A stretch of DNA of 64,000 nt. Origin: Pyricularia pennisetigena (lineage: Eukaryota > Ascomycota > Sordariomycetes > Magnaporthales > Pyriculariaceae). Under the pieces are notes generated by a model that ran no database searches, was not told the DNA's origin, and saw nothing but the letters and a program-made list of their open reading frames with translations. Position numbers and translations under genes: made by a program. Location of the stretch: positions 976,549 to 1,040,548 of the forward strand of contig NW_021940920.1 of the NCBI RefSeq assembly GCF_004337985.1, in the 5' to 3' direction. Of this stretch, positions 46,339 to 58,765 are shown in pieces. Each line of letters opens with the position of its first letter. The stretch's first letter is position 1.

Positions 46339-48560
46339 ACCTTTGGTTCAAAACGTCACACGCCATCGATTAATTGATATACCGACTTCACATTCATTCT
46401 GCCCAAGTACTTGCTTACTTCAGTCACTCAACATTACCTGCCCACATTTTCTTATTTTTTGTACACTCTATACTCTGCATAACTCTCGGCGGCTGCCCAT
46501 CTTTCTTTTCAATTATATTTCCTTGTTTATTTCCTATAACAGGAACAGAAAACTGTACACTACTGTCAAATTCCTAATGTCTGTTTTCTTTTTCAAAAAT
46601 TGGTTGGTTTCTATTCGGGACGGATCACCCGAACACAAAGGCGCATACGGGAACGAAGGATCTGCATCTCACGGCACAGCATCTTGGCAGGTCTGAGTGA
46701 TGACTGATAAACTTCATGAAAGGGCACACACACACGCACACCAGCTTCAGAGTTTTCTTTTTCATGTCTTTCGGAGTTTTTTTTATCTGGTTTTTGCTTA
46801 TCACATATCCCTGTATGAATCTTGAGAGAACTGTTTGACGCATTGAATACCTATCTTGGATATGAAATCATTGGAACTATTGTGCGTTGAAGTCAAACGG
46901 CGGGAGGGCGAGAAGGTGATCGGTCACAATAATGTTGACGGCCTAGCCGAATGGCGAAAAAAAAAAAAAAAAACAAATGATAAGGGAAGAATGATCAGAT
47001 ACAGCTCTACTGGGCTGGCTGGAGCTTATCGGAGAGATCTCAGGTCTGACTCTGTTTCTGCCTTGGCCTCATCTAACGAATTTATGATAAACCAAAATAT
47101 AATCCTTCGCGTCGAGAAAAAAGAGAGAAATAGAAGCTTGCGGATTTTTCTGTCGCATATTGGTTTTCTCCTTGTCCACACTTGCCGCGGCAAAGTGCCA
47201 TGAATAGGGACAAAGTTTGAGCCTGATCAGATAGAGCCTACCCAACAAAAGAACAGAAAACTGACAAAACAGGCCCGACTACAATTGATCGCTTTTCTTT
47301 TTATTTTTGTCTCTTGTCTGTTTTTCTTTCCCGCGCTTTGCCGCCTCAGCTGGATATACTTGGCGCAATCAGTTACGACACAACAGACGGATGACTGATC
47401 GCACACAACCCGCGGCCAGTAAGCGCTTTTCCAGAAACACGCGTACTCACCCTGAACGCACGTGCGGCTTCGTTCCCCGTCATCTGAATGGGGAAAAAAC
47501 CATAGGAGACATAGAATCAAAGTCTAAAACGGTAAGCCTGCTTCTGTACTGAAAAAAAGCAAGGAATCAAGCCAATCCGAGCGTGCTTGTTGATACACGT
47601 AATTGTTCAATTTTTCTTCCGCCCCCTTGTCCTAACAAGCCGCTGATGTAGCAAATTTGTCTAAGAGTATAAAATAAGCACCACGAGGGAGGAAAAAATA
47701 AAAAGAATACCGCTTCGGACTGATGGGGAAAACGGACGAAAGCAAGTCTCCCGTGTCCTGGACCCCCAAGTCTATGAGCAATAAGTGTAAAAAAAGCATG
47801 TCTCCGAAAAAAACATACATTTGGTCCATTGTTTTACCCAGAAAAAGTAATACCACCCGACAGGAAAAGTTTAATAAGCCATGAGAGAAACAGGAACATC
47901 AAAATGGGTGCTGACCGTGAGGTCAACACGAACAAAAACAGCTCAATCTAATACATGGTATCGTGCGACGTAACAGTTCCGTCCGTCATCGTTATTCGTG
48001 AAAACAAAAGCCAACAGGTGTCGTCGCTACATTCCGCAGAAAATGGGGATGGACGCTTGGTCTTGCACGCTGAACATCGTGATCGCATGAGATGAGAAGC
48101 GAAATAAAAGATAAGAAACCCAACAGAACAAAACCTGAAACCCATCATAACTCCGACGCAATGCCTAGCAAAGAGAAAAGCAGAAAATGAACACCGTCCT
48201 CAAAAAAAATCAACGTGAGAACGACGCTTGTCCCAAGAATGAAAAAAAAAGACACATTTAGAACCCACGCTGCTGATCCCTGATGCATCAGTTTTGTTCG
48301 GGAGGAAGAGGATCGTTCATTCGTACTCGCGTCATAAGCATCGTTCCAAGGCGCGCGCCTCGGACCCAACCGCAAACCATCTCGTAGCTGTTGTATCTGT
48401 TTGAATGATTGCAAAGCCACCGCATCCTTTGCAAAGTCACACCACTGGAAGTATGCAATGACTGAATCCGACGATAGCCTTTTCAAATCCACTCCGGGTA
48501 CGGGTTTCCAGGCTGTGGGTGGCTCCATGGTTTGGACGACTGGATCGCGTGTGAGTACGC
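46339..48560. other. 2.2 kb region between convergent genes
   Basis: AT-rich with purine runs, a CA microsatellite at about 46724-46740 and a 17-A run near 46956. A 139-codon minus frame (48145-48564) touches the stop of the DUF3433 gene but has no ATG at its start. No gene is supported. Confidence 0.5.
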
Positions 48561-51500
48561 TCACCCATACTTCGACCCGCCGCTACCATCTCTGTGGGTT
48601 GATTTCCCACCCGCGCCCGTAGTCGACGCTTTCCTGCTTCGCCGGCTTGACCTCGGACTTTCGGTGAACCTGACGACCCTTCTCACACCGAGGCGCCCGT
48701 CCCGTCCCGCGCCAAGACCAAAACGCCACCGAGTCTGCTGCTGAATGGGTTTGCCGACACCCATTTTGCGCATCATCTGCGACTTGCTGAGTTTGTTATC
48801 GTGAAACACCTTGTCATCGACCACATCGTCGTTTGCCAAGAACGAAATTATTTCGGCCAAGCACGTCACCCCGTGTGGGAGCTTGAATGGGCCCCTGCCA
48901 TGGAGGAACGATGCGAGAGCCACAAGGTAGACCGCCAGGAGCGCAAGCAGGAATCCAAAGGCCGGAATGTTGGGAACCATGCGTACTTCGTTCTCGTCGG
49001 TGGTGAGCGCCATGAACATACCGCCGCCCACGACGGGGATCAGAACAAAAACGACGGACAGAGTATGGATCGCGGCGACACGCCAGTGACGATTACGGTA
49101 TGCATGGTAGGCTGCTTGCAGTGGCACACACGCTGCGTAGTCTGCAAGCATCGAGCGCTCAGGCAACGCTCCCTCCTGTCCGGCCGTGAGTTCACCCCAT
49201 GGCTGAAGTATGCGTAGCCACATGTCTAGTATCTGAAAGCTGAGAAACATGAGCATACCAAGGAAGGCGGGAAGAAAGCTATACAGAAAATTCGCAGAAG
49301 AAAAGCTTCCGTCGACGGGGCCAGCGCGCACTCCGGGCAAGAAGCCGTTCTGAATGTTGGTTGCGGGCGCGAACGAGACAGCCAGCAGCGTGATCAGCAT
49401 CGCGACCATAGCGATAATGAAGAACACCAACTGACGGGTGCGGAAGCACCATGGCAGCCAGCGATACCGCACCCTCCTATTGTGTGGCGAAGCCTCGATG
49501 TCAATATCTTCCTCATCCTTCTCTGTGGCTGTGTCACGCTGGGATTCTTGTGGCCGAATGCGCTCGCGAGCATCCCGCACCTTTTGCGTGATTGGATATT
49601 TCGCACTCCTCCACCTGGCTAGATCCAGCTCATGGCCTCTTGCAGAGCCGAGGCCGTACTCAATCATATTGCCTCGCATTGGGACGTTCTCGAACTCAGC
49701 CGTGTTTCCTGTCCGTGGGCGTGTCTCCATCGCCATAGTCATTTCCCACATAGCAAGCCTGTCGCTATCACGGTCTCGCAGAGCCCATCTGAGTTCGTCA
49801 CGAGAGGCCATAACTTCAGTATCCCGGTAGTCCTGGAGCAGGTTGAAAGCAGGACTACTGTCGGGGTGGTTTCCGTGCGACACGAGAGCCGCCACGTCCG
49901 CAATCGACCGGATATCCCAGGCAAGCCCGGTTATGGGATTTTGTTGCCAGTATCTTATGGTCAAGAATATCGCCAGGAATAAGCCAAGGTACAGTGCCAC
50001 AAGCGTCCATGCGACTCCTTGAACTGTCGCCCAGCGCCAAGTATCGTCGCCGATATACACAACCGTGAACAGAGAGCTCTGCAAGGGTATAGTGAAGTTC
50101 ACCAACCACATCATGAGTAAGGGCAGACACATATCCCAGTAGTAGAGCACTCTCGCAAAAATGGTCTGTCTATAGTTGTGGTTCCGGACTTGCTTCGGCG
50201 GCCGACCGGGGTAAGGTCTATCCCTCGGATCGATTGAGACCTGGTAAGGCGCAGGCCGTAACGGGAGAGGCAGACGCGGAAAAAGATATATCGACGGCCG
50301 ATATATATCATCAAAGAGGGCTCCACTGCGAAAGTAGACCGAACTCTGGGCTAGTCGCGCAAAAGGCAAGATGCGCAGCGTAGTCATCAGCACCGCCTGA
50401 CTGTAGAATAGAACAACCGAGGCGAGAAGTTGCGGCAACATTCGAAACACGAAGAATTGGCCTCCATATATGGTACCGTTGTAGTTGACAAAGCCAGAGT
50501 TGGTCTGCGAGTAGATGGCGCAGAACATGAGGAGTGCAATTATCACCACACACAGAGCCATGAGAATGGCCAAAGATTGCTGCTGTAATGCACGGGGCCG
50601 GCAACATAGGTGAGTTTTGCTCCTGGCGGACGAGGCCTCAAATCTGTCAGGATACTTTCCAGTGTTCCTGGGGTCGGTTTCTTTTGAGACATCAGCCACA
50701 CCGGGAGGCTGGCCATGTCGCACCAATGTGGACTGGGAGGAAGGCTGGGAAATGCTTGCATCCCTCTTTTTCTCGGACCTTGCTTTACGCTGCGACTGAT
50801 TTTTCTGGAGATGCAGGTCACGCTCCATCCGCCCGTTGGGCGGCGGGGTTACGCCTCTAGGCCCTGGATGTCGTGTGTATTTTGCGGGATAGTCATAATC
50901 AGGTATCGACGGATCATAATAGTCGGACTGGTTGCTGTCCGTAGCATTCGACGGCCCTCCCCTGCGGAAGTCCTTTGTGATTGCTTCAATGGCGTACTGG
51001 AGGTGCTCGGTGTCATCCAAGCCGGGCGTGACCTGGCCGGCCTCCAGAGCCATCCTGTCTTTGATAGAGATGCCCTGAGCGGCGGCTGCTCGCCCCTCCA
51101 ACATGCACTGGTAGCCGATGTCTGGTACGTCGTCCAAAGTGAGGTCTGGTTCATCCCTCAGCTCTGCCAGAGCAGCCTCCGTCAGTATGACTGGTGCCTG
51201 ACGCTGCCCAAGGAAGCGGTCTGGTTCGTAGTCTGGCCCGAAATCAGAGCAGTTGAAGCGATCTGGTCCGTAATAGGGGGCGTAGCCTGGGCCGTCGAAG
51301 CGGTCTGGGCCATAAATTTCTGACTCGGAAGGCCAGCTCGAAGCGGTTCCTGGGGGAGATGGTACAGCTGGGAGTACGCTTGGTTGAGCAATGTCTGAAG
51401 CAGCAGCAGTTGTGGAATCGTCGTAATCGTTGTATCGTCTGTCTCGTAATCTCGTGGACTCAGTGTAGCTGCTACTTGAAGCTATTCTTCGCTCGGATCT

Positions 51501-51712
51501 ACTGTTTGTGGCGTGTGGTTTTTTCGGTTTGCGGGCATACGAGCCGTTCCCTACGGTGACGGGGAAGCAAAAGCAAACGGGCGTCAGTCTTGGTGCGTCC
51601 TCTCGAGGAGCTGAAAGCAGGATACAGGACAACACAAAGAAGGTGGAATGGAGTGCAAGGAAAGATGCAGCAGCTTACTTGGTGGTTCGACATAGTCGAA
51701 ATTCAGGTTCAT
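48561..51712 (-). CDS. DUF3433 multi-pass membrane protein
   Basis: A large fungal membrane protein of unknown function, 1007 residues. Exons are 51679-51712 and 48561-51550. The GTAAGC...CCGTAG intron of 128 nt joins MNLNFDYVEPP|R|NGSYARKPK in frame, which fixes the ATG. The N-terminal 330 residues are cytosolic-looking and disordered, with repeated GPDRF/EPDRF units. Two similar membrane blocks follow, each with several hydrophobic segments: one from SLAILMALCVVIIALLMFCA through LFLAIFLTIRYWQQNPITGL, the other from LVFFIIAMVAMLITLLAVSF through FGFLLALLAVYLVALASFL. A roughly 120-residue Arg/Glu-rich loop separates them. The motif NPITGLAWDIRSIADVAALV after block one and the partner VTCLAEIISFLANDDVV after block two mark the two DUF3433 copies. 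The C-terminus is basic. It is tandem with ADE1, about 1.0 kb downstream of that gene. Confidence 0.9.
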
Positions 51713-52728
51713 CCTGCCGGCTTATGTTGGTGGTGTGCTCGAGATTTCCGTCGCTTCTCGTTCTTGCCGTCGTTGCAGCAGCAGCAGCAGACCCCCTCAT
51801 CCACTGGGATGATGGTAGTCGAGCCAATGGGTGGTACAGCGAAATGCATGTGTATGCACGTCGAGGAGGACTTGCATATTCATGGTGTGCGGGCCAACTG
51901 GTTTTGTTGCTCTGGTTGGTGCGTTGGACATTTTGGTTGTTGCGAGGCTGGGAGATGGGGTACAAAGGTGGGAAGGTAGGAGTGAGGAGGTTGGTAACAC
52001 CCTGTTCGTGGGGCTTGCAGGTAGTAGGGCGATTCACAAACACCTTTACCAACCACCTTTGCAGGGGTTAGTGACGCCCAAGTCTGACTATTGCGGGAAT
52101 TTTTGGTTCTGGTAGCTTCGTGCCTGCGAGACGGAAAATAGGAAAAATAAATCAGCTTGTAATTTTTATAAGAACTAGAAAGCAAAATGACGAAAAGCAA
52201 TTGTATCGTCTGAAATAATCACAATGGTATTGATACATCCGCAGCTTGAGCCAAAGTCAATTAAGTTGATGCAGCTCTACACCGTAGCTTAGACTGCTGT
52301 CAACGGCCCACCAATCTGATCAATGACGACAGCCTCGACCAAAGCTCTGATGGAGCTTACTGGGGTCCAAAGCTTCTGTACTGGTTAAGCTGTCTTACGG
52401 TGTAGGCGAAAAATGAGGAGGCGGGGTAACCCTTGTAGCTCCAACTACAACCCCTGTCAAAAAAAAAACAAAGAAAAGAAAGAAAAATCCACCAAAACTT
52501 TGTGCTGTGCAACGAGATGCAGGGCCTAAAAGACCTCCACCGTCTTTCCTACCTGCTGAGTTGATCAGTTGGCTTGACACAAAATGTCTGTTAATATGCA
52601 TTCAGGGGGTTTCATGTAACAAGAAGAGAAAAAAAAGAAAAAAGAAAAAAAAAACCAGTACCTGAGAGCTCTCATAGCAGCAACGTAGTAGCAACACCTC
52701 CACAATTACTAACATCAAATCCATCCCC
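51713..52728. other. Intergenic region between tandem minus-strand genes
   Basis: Holds the promoter of the DUF3433 gene and the 3' flank of ADE1. No gene is supported; A-rich runs occur at 52620-52655. Confidence 0.6.
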
Positions 52729-53661
52729 TCACGGAAATCCTTCCTTCAGCGCCTCCTCGACCGCCTTGCCCGTTAACATTTTAAAGACCTCCTCGTATTT
52801 TCCCCTCGTCGCCTTGACTACGTCTTCGGGCAGCACGACCCCTTCCTTGCCCTTGAGCCCGTTGGCCGTCAGCCAGTTCCTGATGAACTGCTTGTCGAAG
52901 CTCTCCTGGTCCCGGCCGGCCTCGTACTTGTCCTTGGGCCAGAACCTTGACGAGTCGGGCGTCAGCACCTCGTCGACGAGCACCACCTCGTCCGTCTCCT
53001 CGTCCAGCCCAAACTCAAATTTGGTGTCGGCGATTATGATGCCCTTGCCTGCCGCATAGTCGGCCGCGGCCTCGTATACGGCCAGCGCCAGCCTCTCAAT
53101 CTCCGCGGCGTACTTGTCGCCGACGATCTCGGCCGCCTGCGCCGGCGTGATGTTGACATCCTTGTCGCCCTGCTCCGCCTTTGTCGACGGCGTGTACATG
53201 GGCCTCGGCAGCTTGTCGCACTGCCTCAGACCGGCGGGCACCTGCAGGCCGTGCACCGTGCCGCTCGCCTTGTACTCTGCCCAGGCCGAGCCGGCGACGT
53301 AGCCGCGCACGATGGCCTCGACGGGGAAGACCTTGAGCCTGCGGACGCGCATGCTCCTGTTGCGCACGATGGCCTTTTCGGCCTCCGACAGCGACGCCGG
53401 CGCGTCCGTGCCGAGAAAGTGCGTCTTGAGCCCGGCGACCTTGGCCGTGAGCAGCTTGAACCAGAACACGGTCGCCAGGTTCAGGATCACGCCCTTGCCC
53501 GGCACGCCGTTGGCCATGACGACGTCATAGGCAGATGTGCGGTCCGACGCGACGAAGAGGAGCGTCTTGTCGTCGACGGTGAAAAGGTCGCGCACCTTGC
53601 CTGTGGCGATCTTGGGGAGGGTTGTGAGCTCCACGCTCGTGACGGCTTCTGATGCGGCCAT
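52729..53661 (-). CDS. ADE1: SAICAR synthetase (phosphoribosylaminoimidazole-succinocarboxamide synthase)
   Basis: Catalyses ATP-dependent condensation of CAIR with aspartate in de novo purine synthesis, in the cytosol. Single exon, 310 residues, about the length of yeast Ade1. Visible family motifs in order: LPKIATGKVRDLFTVDD (nucleotide site), FVASDRTSAYDVVMANGVPG, VEAIVRGYVAGSAWAEYK, the CAIR-binding stretch around LPRPMYTPSTKAEQGDKDVN, GIIIADTKFEFGLDEE, and LVDEVLTPDSSRFWPKDKYE with QESFDKQFIRNWL. Nothing is broken. The neighbour downstream is the DUF3433 gene in the same orientation. Confidence 0.97.
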   Translation of the reverse strand: MAASEAVTSVELTTLPKIATGKVRDLFTVDDKTLLFVASDRTSAYDVVMANGVPGKGVILNLATVFWFKLLTAKVAGLKTHFLGTDAPASLSEAEKAIVRNRSMRVRRLKVFPVEAIVRGYVAGSAWAEYKASGTVHGLQVPAGLRQCDKLPRPMYTPSTKAEQGDKDVNITPAQAAEIVGDKYAAEIERLALAVYEAAADYAAGKGIIIADTKFEFGLDEETDEVVLVDEVLTPDSSRFWPKDKYEAGRDQESFDKQFIRNWLTANGLKGKEGVVLPEDVVKATRGKYEEVFKMLTGKAVEEALKEGFP

Positions 53662-54780
53662 GATGTTGCTGGTGATATGTTTTGTGGCTGTTGATTTTCA
53701 GTCAAGCAAATCTGTGACTTTTTTTTTTGCCGAAGAGTATCCGTTTTTTTACCAACCACGACAGGAAATCTCTTTGCTCCTAGTAGTCACTATTATTAGG
53801 GATTGCAAATTCGAATATGAATTCATGAGCTGTGAGTCAAATTATGGAGTTGAGAAAAATAAAAACAAGATTCCGGGAAGAAAAAGTTATAATTCTTCAA
53901 ATCGGATGCCTCCCACACCTGTCGCGGGGTGGACCTTGTAGGTTGGATAGACAGCCCTACATTGAAAAATTAATCGCTATAGGTTCGTCGGTATATCGTA
54001 CATTTTTGAACCATAGCGATCGTCAAAATAACCTCAGATTTTACACCAACGTCGCCTCAAGGCTATCCTTGTGTTCCCCTTATAATGCAGGACCATATAC
54101 TCGGTAACATGGCACGAAAAGGATCCTGTTCGTGATGTCAACAGGAGTCTGCGGGCCGACGGAAGCATCCCATTTTAGTAGCCACATGTAAAAAAAAAAA
54201 AAAAAAAAAGAGTTGCCCCACGTGTGACGCGGGGGAACACGCTTGCGACGTTAGCCTTGGGAAGACAGCGCCCAGAACCGCATGCGACTAAGCGGCATTG
54301 AGGCTTATCGTACAATCCAAAAAGCTTCTCTCCTTTTTCACGTCGCCAGTACTGTTAACACGTGACTCTCGTACTTCCGTCATATTATTACTACAATTAA
54401 CGCCATGTGCTCTAGAGTTTTTCTAGCCTATGTGTACATGTTCGCACAACGCTCCTCCCAATAAAGCACTGCGCCCGCACCCCTCGTGTAATACCTCGAG
54501 GGGGAACAAGTGCCCAGTGATGCTGATGCTGGTGTACAAGATGAAGTCCGGTGTTCCCAGTGCCCCTCCTTCAAGAAGCTTCCAGTCCCAGCCCATAGTC
54601 CCGACAAGAGACGAACCAGGTAGCCGGCAATGAATGCGCAAATTCCTAATATACCCAAACGAGGTTTCTTTGTTATTTCCCCCACCTCATGTTCCTCCAA
54701 GCGATGCGCGCGCTAAAACGGTCGTAAGCGTCATTTCTCTTTGGTCGTTTTTTCTTCCTGTTCATCAAAAAAAAATTAAT
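53662..54780. other. Intergenic region upstream of ADE1
   Basis: Holds the ADE1 promoter and the 3' flank of the protease gene. It contains an AT-rich part (53800-54010), a 20-A tract at 54190-54209 and a CACGTG site just after it. No gene is supported. Confidence 0.6.
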
Positions 54781-56370
54781 TTACAAGATGAAAGAGACGC
54801 CTCCAAATATAGCAAAGACGGCCCACGCGCCAATGAGAGAAGCAATCCCCCTGCCAACGCCCACCGTCGCACGACCCGCCGCGGCATTTTCGTTGTCTGA
54901 CGTGCCAGGCACCTCGATCGTGGTCACGGTCGGCAGGCCATCCGCGCCCGTGACGGTGGTCTGGACGGCCACGTTGACAACCTGGCTCGCGACGCCCGTC
55001 AGGCGCGGCAAGCTCTTGTCCGTCGCCGTCAGGTTGACGATCTTGCTGTCGGTGGCGTTGAGGTTGGCCTGCGCGATGCCGATCTCGTTGTGGTCGAGGT
55101 CGTAGACCACGTAGGCGGAACGCAGGAACGTGTCGCCCAGGAGCGTAAAGTCGGCGCCCTCGAGCGAGTTGTACTGCTGCGCGAACTGGCCCGTCGACTG
55201 AATTCCGAACAGGCAAACGTCCTTGAAGGGCAGGCCCGGGGGCGTCCGGAACCCGTCGAGGTTGCGCACCACGTCGAGCACCATCTCGTACACGGGGACC
55301 CTGATGGTGCCGCCGTCCTTGGCAAAGGTAAAGGACATGACCATGTCTTTTTCCTTGTGCAGGTAGTCGCAGCTGATGTACGTCAGGCCCGTGACGTTCT
55401 TGTCCTCGACGGCGCCAAACATGCCAAAGACCTTCTGCGCCATGCTGACTGGGAGGTAGGACAGCGTGGTGCCCGAGTCCAGCAGCGCGGGGTTGCTGGT
55501 GCTGCGCATGTCGATCTTGGTCTTGGTCTTGTTGGAGAGCTCAATCTCGAAGCCGCTCAGGGCGACGGTGAAGCTGGTGATGTTCTTGGTTGTAATGTCC
55601 GGGATTAACGGTATCACCTTGAGCGCCCCTATGAACTTGGCCGTGTCGACACCCCCAAACAGGATCCGCCCAGACGGCGACCGCCGGTCGTTCAGCCATA
55701 AGCTGTAGGCCTTGGCTTGTATGATCTTTTGCGCCACCAGCTCGTCCATGAAGTTGGGGTAGGGCACCTTGGCGGCAACGTGCGAGCTGAACCCGACGCC
55801 CAGGATCCCGGTGCTGCGAACGGTGGTGCTCGCAACGCCTATCTGAAGTCCCTTGATGGTGGTTTCGCCAATTGTGAAGTCATCCTTGACGTAGTCGCCA
55901 CGAGCTGCCGAGCCATCGAGGTACCGGATCTGAAAACCGTTGCGTTCTTTTAAAGAATATGAAGAGCTCTTAGTCTCGTTGTCTGTGCAGTTGGCGGCAG
56001 GCTTCTGTTAGCGTGACAAGCTTCTCTTAGTGGAAGGTGGGGGTGGAGATGAAATCGTACAAGTGGTACTGCAGCTATCTCCATACTGCCGCTGCAACCT
56101 CGTGTTCCCGCAGAGATCCGCCCTGCTCGACACGACCCAAGCATCACTGCTGCCGGTATCTAGAATCATGCGAGCATCTTGGCCTGGAGTTCCGATCTTG
56201 ACGTCGAGGTAGTAGCCACCACCTGTTATGTTGTTCGCTATACTCTCCACGAATGTGCTGCGTTTGCCAAGGTGAGGATGGGGAGCTTCCGATGTTGATC
56301 GCATCAACTCGAAGGAGACAGTCGCCGATACGGCCGCGGGGGCTATGAGGAGGGCGCCGAGGAGCCTCAT
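54781..56370 (-). CDS. GPI-anchored aspartic protease, yapsin-like
   Basis: A pepsin-family endopeptidase expected at the plasma membrane or cell wall. Exons are 56061-56370 and 54781-55982 (503 aa). The 78-nt intron (GTACGA...GCACAG, branch CGCTAAC) is phase 1 and gives CSTT|YNETKSSSYSLKERNGFQ. The signal peptide is MRLLGALLIAPAAVSA. The two catalytic motifs are present: DTGSSD (Asp71) and DSGTT (Asp272). Family-typical pieces are GYYLDVKIGTPGQ, YLDGSAARGDYVKDDFTIG, STGILGVGF and LLGDTFLRSAYVVYDLD. The C-terminus ends in a Ser/Thr/Asn-rich stalk and a hydrophobic tail (IASLIGAWAVFAIFGGVSFIL less a residue), the usual GPI-addition signal. Start ATG 56370 was chosen over an upstream frame because the signal peptide begins there. 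Substrate specificity is unknown. Confidence 0.93.
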
Positions 56371-58765
56371 GATGACAGAGGTGATTTCGGCCTCACGAAG
56401 AGAAGGCAAAAGTCGGAGGTGCAGCGAAAGACGAAAGACCAACACTCCAGGAACAACACATTTGTCCAGTCGGGGGAATAAGGAGTAGACTAGACGGTTG
56501 TCGTTTAAGAGGCAAGAAGAATATTCAACGCGCCATTGACCAACCCCCAAAGAGGCTTGGGAGAGACAGGCAAGACAGGTCAAGCGGCTGGCGTGGTCAA
56601 AGAAAGGTGGTCAGCCTCTTGCCCGCACGCGTGACGGGAAAGTCAATGGCGGTCTCTTCGACAAGGGCAAAGATAAACGGCCCGCGACAGGCTTGAGGGG
56701 GAACGACAGGGAGGACCAAGAGATGAAAATGCGGGCGACCGTCTGAACAAACATTTAAACGTGCTCATTTTCAAGGTTCCATCAAACAAGACGAACTAAG
56801 AACCCCTGCATGTGCTGTGCGTCTATCTTGTCTTGCCTGTTCAGGGTTCGGCCGACGACAAAATCGGTACAGGTGGATCCCTGGCTTTAGTAGCAGGCCG
56901 GGGCGCCTACCCAGAAACGCGATGCGATGGCCTCGGTCAGAATTCGACCTGAATCGTTTTGGCCAACAAGGCTGTACCTTGCTTTTTCGAAGGCTCCTTT
57001 CCAGGAGAGAAGGCTAAATAAAGACCCTCGAGACTCTGATTATAGAACTCAAATTTTTCACAAGCGACTTACTAGAAAACTAATGCATCAAATTATTCAA
57101 CCCGGTTACATGGCAGATATTTTCCGTCATTGCCTAAACTTGTTTTGTCAATGGTTGCAAGGGGTGAGGAGGGGACACTCCGGATTGCCCAGCGTTAAAC
57201 GCTTAGCCCGCCGCTGCCGCTGCAGCAAGAGACATGGGGGGGTGGTGGTCGGCAAGTCGGCTTCGGTGCCATGGACCGACCTATGAAAGGACTGGATTGA
57301 ACCCAGGGGCAAACTCCCTTGGCGATCTCGGGGGAAACATTCTCACCTGATGTGCATGCGTTTGTTTCTGTTTGTTTCGCGCCCTTCATTATTACGACGT
57401 ATTTTGGTACAGGTTGTCAACTTGTCATCACCAACAGTACACTTTTACCATTGCTACGAATCCGGCACGTGTCTTATCCGGCCACCCTGTAGAGTAAAAG
57501 AGTAAAAGACAAGAAAAAAAAAAGAAGAAGAAACAAAAAAGAACAAAGGTCTCAGTGTCAAACTGTAATACAATCCAGTTGCAGAGCACACAATCACCTG
57601 GGGTAACCCACCCCCGATTATCTAACAGGTAAGTAGGTGTTCATGCGAGTTGGCGGGTTCACGGCGATAAAGAAGAAAAGGCAACCTAAACTCACCCACC
57701 CATGCATGCATGGAATTTAGCGGGTAATAGACTGGAGAGAAGGAACGCTAGGAGGGGGCTTTTGCCGTTAAACTGATCCACCCTTGTCAAGGGGCCGCCA
57801 CTGACGCCGCGCCGCATTCCAGCGCTACAGTTTGTTGCGGCGGGCGGCAGGGGCAGGTGGATTTGATTCCCAGAAGTTCTTCAATTCCCTCTTTTTGTCC
57901 TTGTTTCCGCAAAGAATTTGTGGTCTCTTTTTGTTGATCTTTATAAAATGGCTTTGCGTTCGGGTAACGGCTTCAGCTGCAAACAGTCAACCTTTGGGCA
58001 GGTTGCCAGAAATAAAAACTAAAACCACTGAAAGAAACCGTATGGATCATGTTGGTCGGTCTTTGAAGACCTTTAATCTTGTTCATGTGTACCTGATGTT
58101 GCACGTCTGTGGGTTGATTACTTTATCGTCGTTACATAAACCAGGATGCTCGAAAGCATCAAGTAAAGAAACGTACCCAGCCTTGCCAAACCCCTGCCCC
58201 TGTGGCTTGAATGGTTGGCTGAATCCTGGCCTTCTGGCTAAACGACGTGGCGGCACAATATCGAGCCCTATTCCTTTCTTCTTCACTGCGCAAAAAGAGG
58301 CTTTTTTTTGGAGCTAAGAGGGACAAAGAGATTTTGATCAGAGTCTGGTCTAATTACATACCAGCCCACCTCTGACTGTACTGTACAACAGTACCGTAGC
58401 ATGCTGTGCGTGCGCATCTCAGATTGCTTGCTGCCTGCATTACTCGCAGTCTCAGTACAAGCAAGGTTTCCTTGAACAACAACACCAAGAACGATGATTC
58501 CCCACGGGAAGTTTCTAAGGCATATCCCAATCATAACAAACCAAACAATGCCGATCGATGCTCCACAGCGCGGCGAAACAAATCTTGACCACGCGACACC
58601 GTTAGGAAATGACTGAACAAAGCCGCCCGTACAAGAGGATGACATCCATAAACCATGGCAGGCATGGCCTTTTTCGTAAGAATTCTTTTTCTTGCCTACG
58701 ACAGCTAGGCAAGCAAAGCTTGGGAAAGTCAGAAAAAAAAAAAAAATCAAGACTGCCGGTACCCT
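56371..58765. other. 2.4 kb intergenic region
   Basis: Holds the protease promoter and the 3' flank of the MYND gene. A 161-codon plus frame at 57832-58317 has no ATG-proximal features or motifs and I do not call it. A short AAGAAG run occurs near 57515-57540. Confidence 0.55.

Noticed and set aside
48145..48564. A 139-codon minus frame overlapping the DUF3433 stop by four bases
   Set aside because: It begins at GTG, not ATG, and eukaryotic genes are not arranged as overlapping cistrons; probably 3' UTR.
57832..58317. A 161-codon plus frame with a hydrophobic segment
   Set aside because: Isolated, start codon not ATG-supported by context, and no conserved pattern; chance frame likely.
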